Part shown: one piece after another, positions 22,798 through 34,311 of the stretch
How positions within the stretch are numbered: position 1 is the first letter of the stretch
Layout of the letters: each line of letters opens with the position of its first letter
NCBI GenBank assembly: GCA_019188255.1
Contig: JAETXT010000007.1
Coordinates: 4,836,001-4,900,000 of the forward strand
Direction: 5' to 3'
DNA: 64,000 bases
Source: Verticillium longisporum
Lineage: Eukaryota; Ascomycota; Sordariomycetes; Glomerellales; Plectosphaerellaceae
Notes under the pieces: model-generated
The model's input: only the letters and a program-made list of their open reading frames with translations
Told to the model about the DNA's origin: nothing
The model's database searches: none
Position numbers and translations under genes: made by a program

Positions 22798-24654
22798 ACG
22801 TACATGTACAGTGAGTGGGCCAGTACAGTGAGTGGACCACTTTCGCGTCATTCTCCAAACTTCAACATTCCACCTTACTTTTCTCTACAACCAGTCATGG
22901 AAACACCTTCTCAAGACAGTCAGCTATTCCTTGCCCGTCAAGCAATGGAAAAAGATCCAGGGTTAAGCGCCCGACGTGCTGCAGCCATCTACAATGTCAG
23001 CCGAACGACTCTCGTTCGCCGCCAGAACGGCACCCCATCCCGAAGCGAAATCACATCCAAATTAAAGAAATTAACAATGCTAGAAGAGCAAACGATTGTC
23101 GAATACATACTAGACCTAGATTCCCGATCATACCCCCTCGGTTGGATAGTGTTGGAGATATGGCGAATGTCCTGCTGGCGGCGCGCGACGCGCCACCCGT
23201 CGGACCGCGATGGGCTTCAAGATTCGTCAAACGACAACCTGCGCTCCGGACGCGTATCTTTCGAAAGTACGACTATAAGAGGGCCCAATGCGAAGATCCC
23301 GACGCGATAAACGCGTGGTTTACGCTCGTACGTAACATGGTCGCGAAGTACGGCGTGACGGACGAAGACACCTATAACTTCGATGAGACCGGTTTCCAAA
23401 TGGGCGTTATCGCTAATGGAATGGTTGTTACAAACTCTGAAAGACGTTCTAACGTTAAGATGAGACAGCCGGGTAATCGGGAATGGGTTACAGTGATCCA
23501 GGGCGTTGGCGCGACCGGATTCTGTGTCCCGCCATACATCGTTGTTGCGGGTAAATTTCACCTCTCGTCATGGTACGAAGAAGACGCGTTTCCTCGCGAC
23601 TGGAAGGTCGCAACCTCTCCAAACGGCTGGACTACGAATGATATTGGTCTCGATTGGATTCGGCACTTCGACCAACATACAAGGTCGCGTACTTCGGGCG
23701 CATTTCGCATTCTCATCCTAGACGGCCACGAAAGCCACCACTCCGCCAAATTCGAGCTTTACTGTAAGGAGAATAAGATCATTACACTTTGTATGCCTCC
23801 TCATTCGTCCCATCTACTCCAACCTCTCGATGTCGGCTGTTTTGGACCGCTGAAGAAAGCGTACGGTCGGCAAATTGAGATGAAGATGAAGGCAGGTACA
23901 AACCATATCTCCAAGGAGGACTTCTTCCCAGCTTTTTTACGGCATTCCAGAATTCTATGACAGAAAAAACATCCAGGGAGGTTTTCAAGGGGCTGGACTT
24001 ACCCCCATGACCCAGAAGCAGTCCTTTCAAGGCTGGATGTGAAATTAAAGACACCAACGCCGCCAGGAACGTCTTCTGGACTCCCTAAGCCATGGGTGTG
24101 TAAGACTCCTACAAACCCGATTGAAGCCACTTCACAGTCCGAATTCATTAAGAATCGAATCTCCCGACACCAGGGAAGCTCACCAACATCAATGCTTCAG
24201 GCTATCGACCAATACACGAAGGGTACACACAAGATAATGCACCAGTTCGTCCTAATGGACGCAAGGCTCAAGATACTTGAAAGCGAGAATGCTACCCTTA
24301 GCCGACGTCGGAGAGCTAAAAAGTACGTCTCAGGGAAGGAGGGAGTATGACTCTAGGTGATGGACAAGACCAGATTGCCCAGAAGGAGGTAGATGTTCAG
24401 ATGAGGGAGGAAACGAGGCAGAATCCGGGTCGCGCGACTCGGGCTATACCGAAGAAACGGACCTGTGGCACCTGTGGAAATACTGGCCATAACGCGAGAA
24501 CTTGTCAGATGACTATATTATCTTCTGAATAAGGTAATGGGGCGTGATTTCAATTGATTTCCTATGTTTTTGTTTAGTTCTGGGTTGGAATGTTTGTCGG
24601 GTCGAGGTGAGGTGGTCCACTCACTGTACTGGCCCACTCACTGTACATGTACGT
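22798..24654 (+). mobile_element. pogo/Fot1-like DNA transposon, family 2
   Basis: 1,857 bp with perfect inverted repeats of about 43 bp (ACGTACATGTACAGTGAGTG... and its complement) flanked by TA. Each terminus carries GTACAGTGAGTGG twice. The transposase is a clear paralogue of family 1, but the terminal repeats differ apart from the outer ACGT. It is inserted in element B and not RIP-mutated. Confidence 0.95.
22897..24532 (+). CDS. pogo/Fot1-like transposase, family 2 (frames split at mononucleotide runs)
   Basis: ATG at 22897 (METPSQDSQLFLARQAM). Same order as family 1: helix-turn-helix (SARRAAAIYNVSRTTLVRRQ), DNA-binding region, DDE_1 motifs NFDETGFQMG, LILDGHESHHS and HSSHLLQPLDVGCFGPLK, and a C-terminal zinc knuckle (CGTCGNTGHNARTC). 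The frame changes at C5 23133-23137, A6 23964-23969, C5 24002-24006 and A5 24318-24322. One extra base in each run restores a continuous protein that matches family 1 throughout. Either the sequence undercalls runs or this copy is decaying by run slippage. Confidence 0.85.
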
Positions 24655-25664
24655 TAACTCCTAAGCTATTATTAATATTAATAAAGCTTTAAATTCTCTA
24701 TAAAGCTTATATCTTTCTATTTTACTTTTTTATAGAAATCGTAATTATAAATAATTATTATAATATCCTATCTAATTCCTTTAAAATTATAATATTTCTT
24801 AAGTTAAGCGAAGGTCTTCGCTATTCCTTAATATTTATAGGCTTTAGCTTCGTAGATTTATCGAATTAGTTCTAATACTTCTATAAATAATCTAGCGGGT
24901 ATTATATAAATAATAATTACTAGTATTTAATAATAAAGGATAAGATTCCCTTCTTTATCTTTTATTAAGATAATATTAATATTAAGGGGTATATTTTATT
25001 TATAATTTAAATATCTATTTAGAATATTTACTCTATTATTCTTAGATCCTTTATAATAGATAATAATAAAATTAAATTCTAAAAAGAATTCTATTTATCT
25101 AATTTAGCGTTTATTAAAGTCTTTATTTATTATAAAATATATAAGATTCTTATAATTAATATAGACTTTAATTTTATATTATATTCTAGATAGATATATT
25201 CTCTATTCTTTAAAAGCTTTAATAATTATTATAAATTCTTTATTATATATTTAATAATTAAGCTTTAATCTATATAGCTTCTTCGAGAAGAACGTTATTA
25301 AATATAAACGTCCTTAATTATCCTTCTATCCTAATTATCCTCTAATAGCGAAGTTAGAGGTATCTATCTCGATTTCTATAGGTTTTTCGGGGTCTATTAT
25401 TTAGAGGACTAGTTTATTAAGGATAATATCGATAATTTAGCGAAATGCCTTTTCTTAGGGTTTATCCTATATAATCTCTATTTCCTTAACTATAAAGCTC
25501 GTTAAAGGATTAATAATCTTATTATACCTTTTTAAGAATCGTTAATAGAAATTAATAAAATCGAGGAATACTTTAATATCCTTAATATTCTTTAGTATAA
25601 GCTATTCCCTAATAGCTATTATTTTAGATTTTTCTATCCTAATTTCTCTTAAAATAATCGTATA

Positions 25665-27522
25665 ACGTAATCCACAAGCGAGTGGTTCACCCATGCGAGT
25701 GGTTCACTTCACCCCGACCCGACAAACATTCCGAGGAAAACCTCAACCCAAACGCCGTAAATCAATTAAAATCACTCCTCCTCGTCTTTTGCAGACGATG
25801 AGATAGCTACCTGACAAGTTCTCGCGTTGTGGCCGGTCTTCCCGCATACGCTACAGCATCGTTTCTTCGGCTGGGACCACGACGCGGGACCCGGGTTCTG
25901 CAGCGTTTCCTCTTTTATCTGGATATCTACTTCCTTCTGAGCAATCTTGTCCTGTCCCTCGCCTACAGCCATGCTTCCTCCTTCCCGGAGACGTAGCTTT
26001 TGGCCCTCCGGCGTCGGCTTAGTGTAGCATTTTCCTCTCGAAGGATCATAACCTCTGACTTCAAAAGAGCGATCTGGTGCATAACACCCCGCGTCCCCTT
26101 CGCAAGATAGTCAACAGCATCTAAAATTGACGTTGGGGAGCTTCCCTGGTGGCGTGAGATTCGCCCTTTGATGAAGTCAGTCTGGGAACCTGCCTCGAGC
26201 AGGTTAGTGGGCGTCTTAGAGACCCAAGAATCACGCTCCCCGTGGGACGTCCCCGGAGGCGTCGTCGTCCTCAACCTCACATCCAGCTTTGACAGGACTG
26301 TTTCCGGGTTATGGGGGACAAGCCCCGCTCCTCGAAAGCCTCCCTGGATGTTTTTCTGTCATTGCTTGCTGAAATGCAGCCGAAAACGCCGGGAAGAAGT
26401 CCTCTTTGCTGATGTGCGTTGTACCCGCCCTCATCCTATCCTCGATTTGCCGACCGTATGCTTTCTTTAGTGGGCCAAAACACCCAACATCGAGAGGCTG
26501 GAGTAGATGTGACGAATGAGGAGGCATACAGAGTGTGATGATGTTGTTCTCCTTGCAGTAGAGTTCGAAGTCGACCGAGTGGTGACTTTCGTGGCCATCC
26601 AGGATCAGTAGGCGATAACCGCCCGAAGTACGGGACTTTGTATGCCTGTCAAAATGCCGAATCCATTCCAGACCAATATCATTCGTCGTCCAGCCGTTTG
26701 GAGATGTTGCGATTCTCCAGTCGCGAGAAATCGCGTCGTCCTGGTACCAGCTCGAGAGGTGGTACTTGCCCGAAACCACGATGAACGGCGGGACGGAGAA
26801 ACCCAACGCGCCAACGCCCTGGATCACCGTAACCCATTCCCGGTTGCCTGGCTGCCTCATCTTCACATTGGACCGTCTTTCCGAACTGGTCACGACCATT
26901 CCGTTGGCGATAACGCCCATCTGGAAGCCGGTCTCGTCAAAGTTGTACATGTCAGCCTCTTGGATGCCGTACTTGGCGATCATGTTATGCACGAGGCGGA
27001 ACCACGCGTTTATCGCGTCCGGATCTTCGCATTGGGCCCTCTTGTAGTCGTACTTGCGAAAGAAACGCGTCCGGAGCTCTGGTTGCCGTTTGACGAAGTT
27101 TGCGGCCCAGTTCTTCCCGACGCGTGGCGCGTCACGGTCGGCAAGCAGGCGATTCGCCATATCTCCGACCTCACCCAACCGGGGAGGGTAAGATCGCGCA
27201 TCTAGGTCAAGGATATATTCGACAATAGTTTTCTCTTCTAGTACTGTTAATTTGGCAGAATTGGGCGGGCTTTCGCGTCGGGAGGGTTTGCCCTTCTGGC
27301 GTCGGAGGAGCGTCGTTAAGGGGACGGTGTAGATCCTCGCAGCACTCCGGGCGCTTAGGTTCGGGTCATTGTCCATAGCTTGGATAGCAAGGAATAATTG
27401 ACCTTCTTTTGAAAGAGTCTCCATCGCGGGCGGAGGTGGAATCTGTAGAATTCAGGTGTAGGTCGTGGGCCCGGGCGAAGTGAACCACTCGCTTGGGTGA
27501 ACCACTCGCTTGTGGATTACGT
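25665..27522 (-). mobile_element. pogo/Fot1-like DNA transposon, family 1, copy 2
   Basis: 1,858 bp with the same ends and TA duplication as copy 1. It appears identical except for one T fewer in each of two T runs (25998-26001 and 26351-26355). Inserted in the RT/protease region of element B. Confidence 0.95.
25772..27424 (-). CDS. pogo/Fot1-like transposase, copy 2 (two homopolymer frameshifts)
   Basis: Same protein as copy 1 from the start at 27424 through the DDE_1 motifs. The T5 run at 26351-26355 (two short of the ancestral frame) ends the first frame early in a different way from copies 1 and 3. A T4 run at 25998-26001 splits off the zinc-knuckle end (25772-25972). Confidence 0.85.
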
Positions 27523-30500
27523 TACCCTAGGAAATCTACTTCCTATATATATAATTTAGCCTTTTCTAGTTCTATTAATAGCTTATATTAATATAATCGT
27601 ATAAGGACTTAATAAATATATCTTTTATATTCTTCTATTATCTTTAAGAAGATTAGAATATTACTAAAATATATTATTATAAAGATATCTAAGAATTCTT
27701 ATAATATATTATTAATTATATTTTAGAAGGTTATAAGGGTATTAATTAATCTAAATAATATAATTAAGTATTTATAGTATCTTTATCGTATTCGGAATAC
27801 CGTTTTCTATTCCTCTCTATCCTTAATATAGATAAAGTTATATACTCCTTTAAGATCGAGTATTATAAACTAATTAGCTCTTATTAATATATCCCTAAAT
27901 TCTAATATTAAAAGTAATAAATAATAATTCTTAATAATAATATCGTTTAATTATCTATAATTAATATATAATCTTTCTTTATTATTCTTCTTTAATATAA
28001 AGAGGATTAAATATCCTATTAAAGATATTAATAGCTAAATATATCCTTTTCTAAGGTTCTCTTTAAGATACTTATTAAGAATATCTATTTATTAAGGGTT
28101 TAATCTATAGATCTTATTAAATCGGGGGCTCTCCCCTTCCTTAATTAGGATTTCGTAGTCGTAATATATATACTTAGGTAGTATTATATCGACTTCTTCT
28201 TTAAAGATCTTTTTATATTTCTAATATTCCTTAAATACGTTTTATAATCTTTCTTATTATTCTATTATAAGCTCCTCTAAAATTATCTCCTCTAAATTAT
28301 CCTTATTTATAAGGGCTAATTAGAGGTCGTTTAAGAGACCGTTTATAGGTCTTTCCTTAAGGGCTAATATATTCTACTAGATATAGCTAGTTATTTAATT
28401 AATTTAAGGATTCTATTATCTAAGCTATAAAATATTTAAGATAATTTATTTTCCTTTTATATTAATAATATTAAAGGTTATATAACCTTAATAATAAAAG
28501 ATAAATATTTAAAAGGGTATAATCTCTATATTTACGATCCTTCTTCTATATAAGACTATTTATCCTTCTATTATACTAAGTTAATAAAGTTCCTCTTTAT
28601 ATTTCTATATAATCTTATTCTTATTAATATATTTAGGGCTTATATAATTACCCTAAGCGCTATTATCTAATAATATATTTATTTATCGTCCTCTTATATT
28701 TATTCTTATATAGAGGTAATTCGTACTATAAGTTCGTTTAGCTAAATATATTACTTTTATTTCCTTTATTAATTATTATCCTTATCCGATCGATATTTAC
28801 TTTTTCCCGAAAATAATAATATAATAAATAATTACGTTATATTTAGATTACTTAGGTCGAGGTTATTATTATCCTTATAATAGACCCTAAAGAGTAGCTT
28901 CTTAATATATTTTATATAATAAAGCCTTTAATCTCTAGCCTTAGCTATATAGTATTTTATATATATATTATTATTATAGTCCTCCTATTTAATATTATTT
29001 TAATAGTATTTATTATAATAAGCGAGGTCTAATCGAAATATAAGCTAACCTTAATTATATTCGTCTATATATAAGATCTATTTATAGCTTTCTTATTTAA
29101 ATTCTATTATTATATATAGCTTAGTCTAGTAATTATATAAAAGAAATTAATATATAGCTTTCTCTTTAAAATAATATTCGTAATTATTATAAATATATTT
29201 AAGCTAAAATAATTAATAGTATTATTTATATATATAATAGAATACTAGATAATCTCTTATTATAAATTATACGTTTTCTTTAATATTTTCTTATTTTTAG
29301 GTACTAGCTTTCTATAGCTTAGTCCTATAATAGATAAATTCGTCCTATAATATAAAGGGATTATAATCCTTATTAAGGTTATTAACTATATAAGTCTATA
29401 TTAGGATATAGAGTTAAAGCTATCCTAATAGAGGTTCCTCCTCTTAATTTATTTATATATATTCGTCCTATTCCTTATTATTTATAAATCTAATATAGGA
29501 TATAGTTTATAGTTCCGGGTAAGCTTATTTATAAGCCTTTTCTTTATCTATATCGATTTCCTAAATCTCTAGTATTACTCGCTAAGCTTATTTCTAAATT
29601 TATCTTTCCTTTTTAATAATAATTATTATAGTTAGGGTTCTTTATCCTATAAAGGCCCTAAGGAACTATCTATTCTATTCCTTATTATCCTTATAAATTA
29701 AGTAATCGTCCTAATAATAGAAAATCTAATTAGTTTTAATATAGTCTTAATATTAAGTATAATTAAGCTATTATTCGTTTATAGGTTTCTAGGGTTTCTT
29801 AGGTTATTAATATTCTCGAGCTATATACTTATTTTTATTATAATTATAATATTTTATATCCTTAAGATCCTTTAATTTATTATATTTAATATTATTAAGC
29901 TCTATAGGTCCTATATAAGTAGTCTATCCCTAAGCTATATTAATATAGGGTTTATTATATTAATATTTATATCTTTAATTAGATTAATAATAAGGAATAT
30001 AAAGGTTCTATAATCCTATAGCGGGTTTCCGTCCTTTCTCTATTTTATATTTATATTAGCGATTATCGATTTTAATAGCTATAGTAATATACTTAATAAG
30101 GGTTTTAAGTCTATCCTCCTAAATAAGGTTATCCTTAATAGTATCTTTAAGTCCTTTATAGAAATAGGCTATAAAAGCGGATTCTATTTAATCGAATCGA
30201 TTAGCTAAGAATCGAAACTCCGTAATATATTTAATAGCTAGCTTAGTCTATTTAAGCTAAAGGATTTTTCTTTCGTTTTATTATTCCTTATCTATATCCC
30301 TAAACGCTCCTTTAATAGCTTCTTCGAATACGTTTATATTAATATAGATATCCTAAGTAGCCTATTTTATATCTTCTTTCTTAATATAAATAGAATAATC
30401 CTTAATAAAGGATTCGAATTAATATAAAGCGTCCCCTTTAAAATAAGAAGAAGCATTAACGACCTTCTCGCCCTAATATTTAAATTAGCCTTTATTAGCT

Positions 30501-30763
30501 TTATAATATTAGCGTACCTAAGTAATAAAAGACTAAAATGCTTTAGGGTTCCCGTTAAATAATTAAAGGGGAAGAGCCTTTATACTCGTTCCGCCTTAAA
30601 GTTATTATATTAAAGCTTAGAGCTATTCGTTTTCTAAACGGAGCTCCTAGATTATAGCGGCTAAATTATTAGCGCTATTTCCGATATTATTAATAGATAT
30701 TATTCCTATAATAAATATTACTTAGTATTATAAAGTAAACTTATTAAATAAGAGTAATTAAAA

Positions 30764-30840
30764 TATTATAACTTAATAGTTTCTAAAAGGGGAATATTAT
30801 TAGAGGGTTAGGGTTATTATTTATAGAAGCTTAGGTTATA
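30764..30840 (-). repeat. right LTR of element B, first part
   Basis: RIP-mutated LTR start (TATTATAACTTAATAG), cut by transposon copy 3; it resumes at 32702 and ends at 33097. Confidence 0.75.
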
Positions 30841-32699
30841 ACGTAATCCACAAGCGAGTGGTTCACCCATGCGAGTGGTTCACTTCACCCCGACCCGACA
30901 AACATTCCGAGGAAAACCTCAACCCAAACGCCGTAAATCAATTAAAATCACTCCTCCTCGTCTTTTGCAGACGATGAGATAGCTACCTGACAAGTTCTCG
31001 CGTTGTGGCCGGTCTTCCCGCATACGCTACAGCATCGTTTCTTCGGCTGGGACCACGACGCGGGACCCGGGTTCTGCAGCGTTTCCTCTTTTATCTGGAT
31101 ATCTACTTCCTTCTGAGCAATCTTGTCCTGTCCCTCGCCTACAGCCATGCTTCCTCCTTCCCGGAGACGTAGCTTTTGGCCCTCCGGCGTCGGCTTAGTG
31201 TAGCATTTTCCTCTCGAAGGATCATAACCTCTGACTTCAAAAGAGCGATCTGGTGCATAACACCCCGCGTCCCCTTCGCAAGATAGTCAACAGCATCTAA
31301 AATTGACGTTGGGGAGCTTCCCTGGTGGCGTGAGATTCGCCCTTTGATGAAGTCAGTCTGGGAACCTGCCTCGAGCAGGTTAGTGGGCGTCTTAGAGACC
31401 CAAGAATCACGCTCCCCGTGGGACGTCCCCGGAGGCGTCGTCGTCCTCAACCTCACATCCAGCTTTGACAGGACTGTTTCCGGGTTATGGGGGACAAGCC
31501 CCGCTCCTCGAAAGCCTCCCTGGATGTTTTTTCTGTCATTGCTTGCTGAAATGCAGCCGAAAACGCCGGGAAGAAGTCCTCTTTGCTGATGTGCGTTGTA
31601 CCCGCCCTCATCCTATCCTCGATTTGCCGACCGTATGCTTTCTTTAGTGGGCCAAAACACCCAACATCGAGAGGCTGGAGTAGATGTGACGAATGAGGAG
31701 GCATACAGAGTGTGATGATGTTGTTCTCCTTGCAGTAGAGTTCGAAGTCGACCGAGTGGTGACTTTCGTGGCCATCCAGGATCAGTAGGCGATAACCGCC
31801 CGAAGTACGGGACTTTGTATGCCTGTCAAAATGCCGAATCCATTCCAGACCAATATCATTCGTCGTCCAGCCGTTTGGAGATGTTGCGATTCTCCAGTCG
31901 CGAGAAATCGCGTCGTCCTGGTACCAGCTCGAGAGGTGGTACTTGCCCGAAACCACGATGAACGGCGGGACGGAGAAACCCAACGCGCCAACGCCCTGGA
32001 TCACCGTAACCCATTCCCGGTTGCCTGGCTGCCTCATCTTCACATTGGACCGTCTTTCCGAACTGGTCACGACCATTCCGTTGGCGATAACGCCCATCTG
32101 GAAGCCGGTCTCGTCAAAGTTGTACATGTCAGCCTCTTGGATGCCGTACTTGGCGATCATGTTATGCACGAGGCGGAACCACGCGTTTATCGCGTCCGGA
32201 TCTTCGCATTGGGCCCTCTTGTAGTCGTACTTGCGAAAGAAACGCGTCCGGAGCTCTGGTTGCCGTTTGACGAAGTTTGCGGCCCAGTTCTTCCCGACGC
32301 GTGGCGCGTCACGGTCGGCAAGCAGGCGATTCGCCATATCTCCGACCTCACCCAACCGGGGAGGGTAAGATCGCGCATCTAGGTCAAGGATATATTCGAC
32401 AATAGTTTTCTCTTCTAGTACTGTTAATTTGGCAGAATTGGGCGGGCTTTCGCGTCGGGAGGGTTTGCCCTTCTGGCGTCGGAGGAGCGTCGTTAAGGGG
32501 ACGGTGTAGATCCTCGCAGCACTCCGGGCGCTTAGGTTCGGGTCATTGTCCATAGCTTGGATAGCAAGGAATAATTGACCTTCTTTTGAAAGAGTCTCCA
32601 TCGCGGGCGGAGGTGGAATCTGTAGAATTCAGGTGTAGGTCGTGGGCCCGGGCGAAGTGAACCACTCGCTTGGGTGAACCACTCGCTTGTGGATTACGT
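30841..32699 (-). mobile_element. pogo/Fot1-like DNA transposon, family 1, copy 3
   Basis: 1,859 bp with the same termini and TA duplication, inserted inside the right LTR of element B. It differs from copy 1 only by one T at 31173-31176 as far as I can read. Confidence 0.95.
30948..32601 (-). CDS. pogo/Fot1-like transposase, copy 3 (two homopolymer frameshifts)
   Basis: Start at 32601. Same helix-turn-helix, DDE_1 and zinc-knuckle order as copy 1. Frame changes at T6 31527-31532 (shared with copy 1) and T4 31173-31176 (shared with copy 2). Confidence 0.85.
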
Positions 32700-32701
32700 T
32701 A

Positions 32702-33097
32702 ACTCTAAGACGATATAGTATCGTAAAGTATTACGTACTTATTATAATAGATATAAAGTAAGACTTAGATTAATTATTATCGTAAGAAAGAATATATCTA
32801 TAAGTATAGAATACCTATCCTTATATACCTATCTATCCTATCCTTATTATTAAGTAATAAGCTTATATTAGATAGCTTATTTATTAATCGTTAATAATCT
32901 ATAATATTAGGATTATAGTATAATATCTAGTAAGCTAGCCCCTAGCTTATTATTATATCCTTACTAAGCTAATAGCTTATTACTATATCTAGGTAAGCTA
33001 TTATATACTCTGCTTAGTAGGTCCGCTTCTTATCTTATCGTGTTTCCTAATTACGGGGTCGTTAACTCGTAGCTACCTTGCTTCCTTAGTTATTATA
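32702..33097 (-). repeat. right LTR of element B, second part
   Basis: Continues the LTR after copy 3 and its TA duplication, ending TTATTATA at 33097 as in the left LTR. Near 33000-33090 a few CG/TG-containing positions remain unmutated compared with the left LTR. Confidence 0.75.
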
Positions 33098-33591
33098 CCT
33101 AGTCGATAGTCGGCCCGATTATCCTAATATTCCTGCTTCTAAACCTATATTAGATCCGTCTAGTAAGATTACCCTAGTAGTCGTCTATAATTACTATAAT
33201 ATCGTGGGTATCGCTCTAAGGTAATTATACGGCTATATATATAATTAATAACTTAGGCCTACGCTACTAGGATTGCTTAATAGGGCTATAGATAGGGATA
33301 TTAGTATAAAGCCTATAATGAAATCCTATCGATAGGATTCTAGTAGTCTTATATATCGACTCGGGTTAAACGGTGATAATAGATATATATCTTTAGAGAT
33401 ATATTAATTATATAGAGATAAGGATATAGTTATTAACCCTCGGTTATCTAGTGGTGGTGGTAGTATTGTCGTGCGCGTTATAGTGCCTCTTTAATAAGAT
33501 AGTACCGTGACCGTTAAAGATATGAGTGTAAATAGTGATAATTAGGTAATTAATTAGGACGGAACTAATCGAGTGCCCTGCTATAGTCACT
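33098..33591. other. RIP-degraded interior of element A, right portion
   Basis: About 0.5 kb of moderately RIP-mutated sequence between element B and the right terminal repeat. No open frame. GC content rises toward the right. Confidence 0.55.
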
Positions 33592-33779
33592 AGAAATAGG
33601 AATTAATTAGGAATTGCCGAGAAGCTAGTAGAAATCGTATAAGTGATAGGGGTTCAAGTTAGTTATTATATTAGTTAAAAAAAGAGAAGTCGAGAAACGG
33701 ATATCTGGTGAACCCTTAATACTGCATGCCCTCGCCAGACGCATACCCTCATTGCATTGCATTCCCCATCCTGTTCTCC
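33592..33779 (+). repeat. right terminal direct repeat of element A
   Basis: 188 bp matching 6219-6406. Here the inner (left) part is mutated and the outer (right) part is unmutated, the mirror image of the left copy. It may extend eight bases (to 33787), where six of eight match allowing transitions. Confidence 0.85.
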
Positions 33780-33787
33780 CACCTGGC

Positions 33788-33798
33788 AAGCTGCCTGG
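33788..33798 (+). repeat. right copy of 11-bp flanking duplication
   Basis: AAGCTGCCTGG, the same as 6208-6218. Confidence 0.6.
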
Positions 33799-34311
33799 GA
33801 ACTAGCAACCCACCTTCTGGAGGAAAGAGTGGCCCCTAGAGCTTCCTTCTGACCCCAACAAATGAGTGGGGCTCTCGTCGTTCGTGGCACCAGCGGCAGG
33901 TGCAACTGTCGGTGGAGGTGCAGGCAGGTGCAGCTCGTTCGCACCCACCAAAAAGAAAGACTGGGTCTCCTTCTCCAACCAGAGCCAGGGTACCTACCTA
34001 GAGATGAAGGCGGTGATCCTCATCCCCCCCCCGTCCAAACAAAACATAAACCACACAAACATCAAGCCTCCCCTTCGAAAAACCTAACGCGGGTGGGTTT
34101 CCATCTGCAGGTCGACATTTACTGTGTTTCTGTGCTTTTGGCCTTGTTTGTTCGCGCTGCATAGGTCTGCTTTTCTTGGCTCCTTCGTCATTTACATTCC
34201 TGTCAACAGCAACTTGCGATGCCATCCGCCCCTCTTGGCAGGTGAAGCGGTCAATCGAAAACGAGTCGAGAAAAATAGCTCCCAGCCCACAGTCTGAATC
34301 TGTTTCGAAAT
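33799..34311. other. promoter and 5' leader region
   Basis: Unique sequence between the transposon block and the next gene. Contains pyrimidine- and A-rich leader-like stretches near 34020-34090, with no convincing gene. Its closeness to the RIP block may matter for expression of the gene at 34312. Confidence 0.45.

Larger units (their letters stand above)
19852..30700 (-). pseudogene. RIP-destroyed gag-pol of element B
   Basis: Collinear with gag-pol of element C. Examples: the gag start region near 30560-30690, the protease/RT region near 27770-28500 and the integrase region near 20100-20580 all align with the intact copy through C-to-T/G-to-A changes. It has stops throughout and is interrupted by three DNA transposons. 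It is useful as a record of ancestral reading frame: at three G/C runs it is one base longer than element C. Confidence 0.75.
11862..33097 (-). mobile_element. element B: RIP-saturated Ty3/gypsy retrotransposon, split by later insertions
   Basis: Element B aligns along its length with element C, differing mainly by C-to-T and G-to-A changes. Its left LTR is 11862-12056 plus 18925-19202, and its right LTR is 30764-30840 plus 32702-33097. Both are about 473 bp, close to the solo LTR. The interior holds mutated gag and pol on the minus strand. Four later insertions interrupt the interior and the right LTR (pogo-like transposons at 20580, 22798, 25665 and 30841), and element C sits in the left LTR. 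I could not confirm a clean target duplication: CTAGG precedes and CCTAG follows it. Confidence 0.8.
6219..33787. mobile_element. outer element A: RIP-saturated, nested transposon block with terminal direct repeats
   Basis: The block begins and ends with the same 188-bp sequence in direct orientation (6219-6406 and 33592-33779; with eight further weakly matching bases it would end at 33787). It is flanked by the 11-bp duplication AAGCTGCCTGG. Element A's own interior would be 6407-11861 plus 33098-33591, about 5.5 kb once the solo LTR is removed, which is retrotransposon-sized. The interior is extremely AT-rich, with almost no CpA or TpG dinucleotides but surviving CpG, the hallmark of RIP. 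No coding frame survives, so the class is unknown. The termini do not read TG...CA and the 11-bp duplication is longer than usual for LTR elements, so I do not force a family. Confidence 0.6.

Noticed and set aside
11857..33102. Target-site duplication for element B
   Set aside because: CTAGG on the left and CCTAG on the right are offset by one base and not a clean direct repeat.
6208..33798. Starship-type giant cargo element
   Set aside because: No tyrosine-recombinase captain gene or cargo; the block is explained by nested retro- and DNA transposons.
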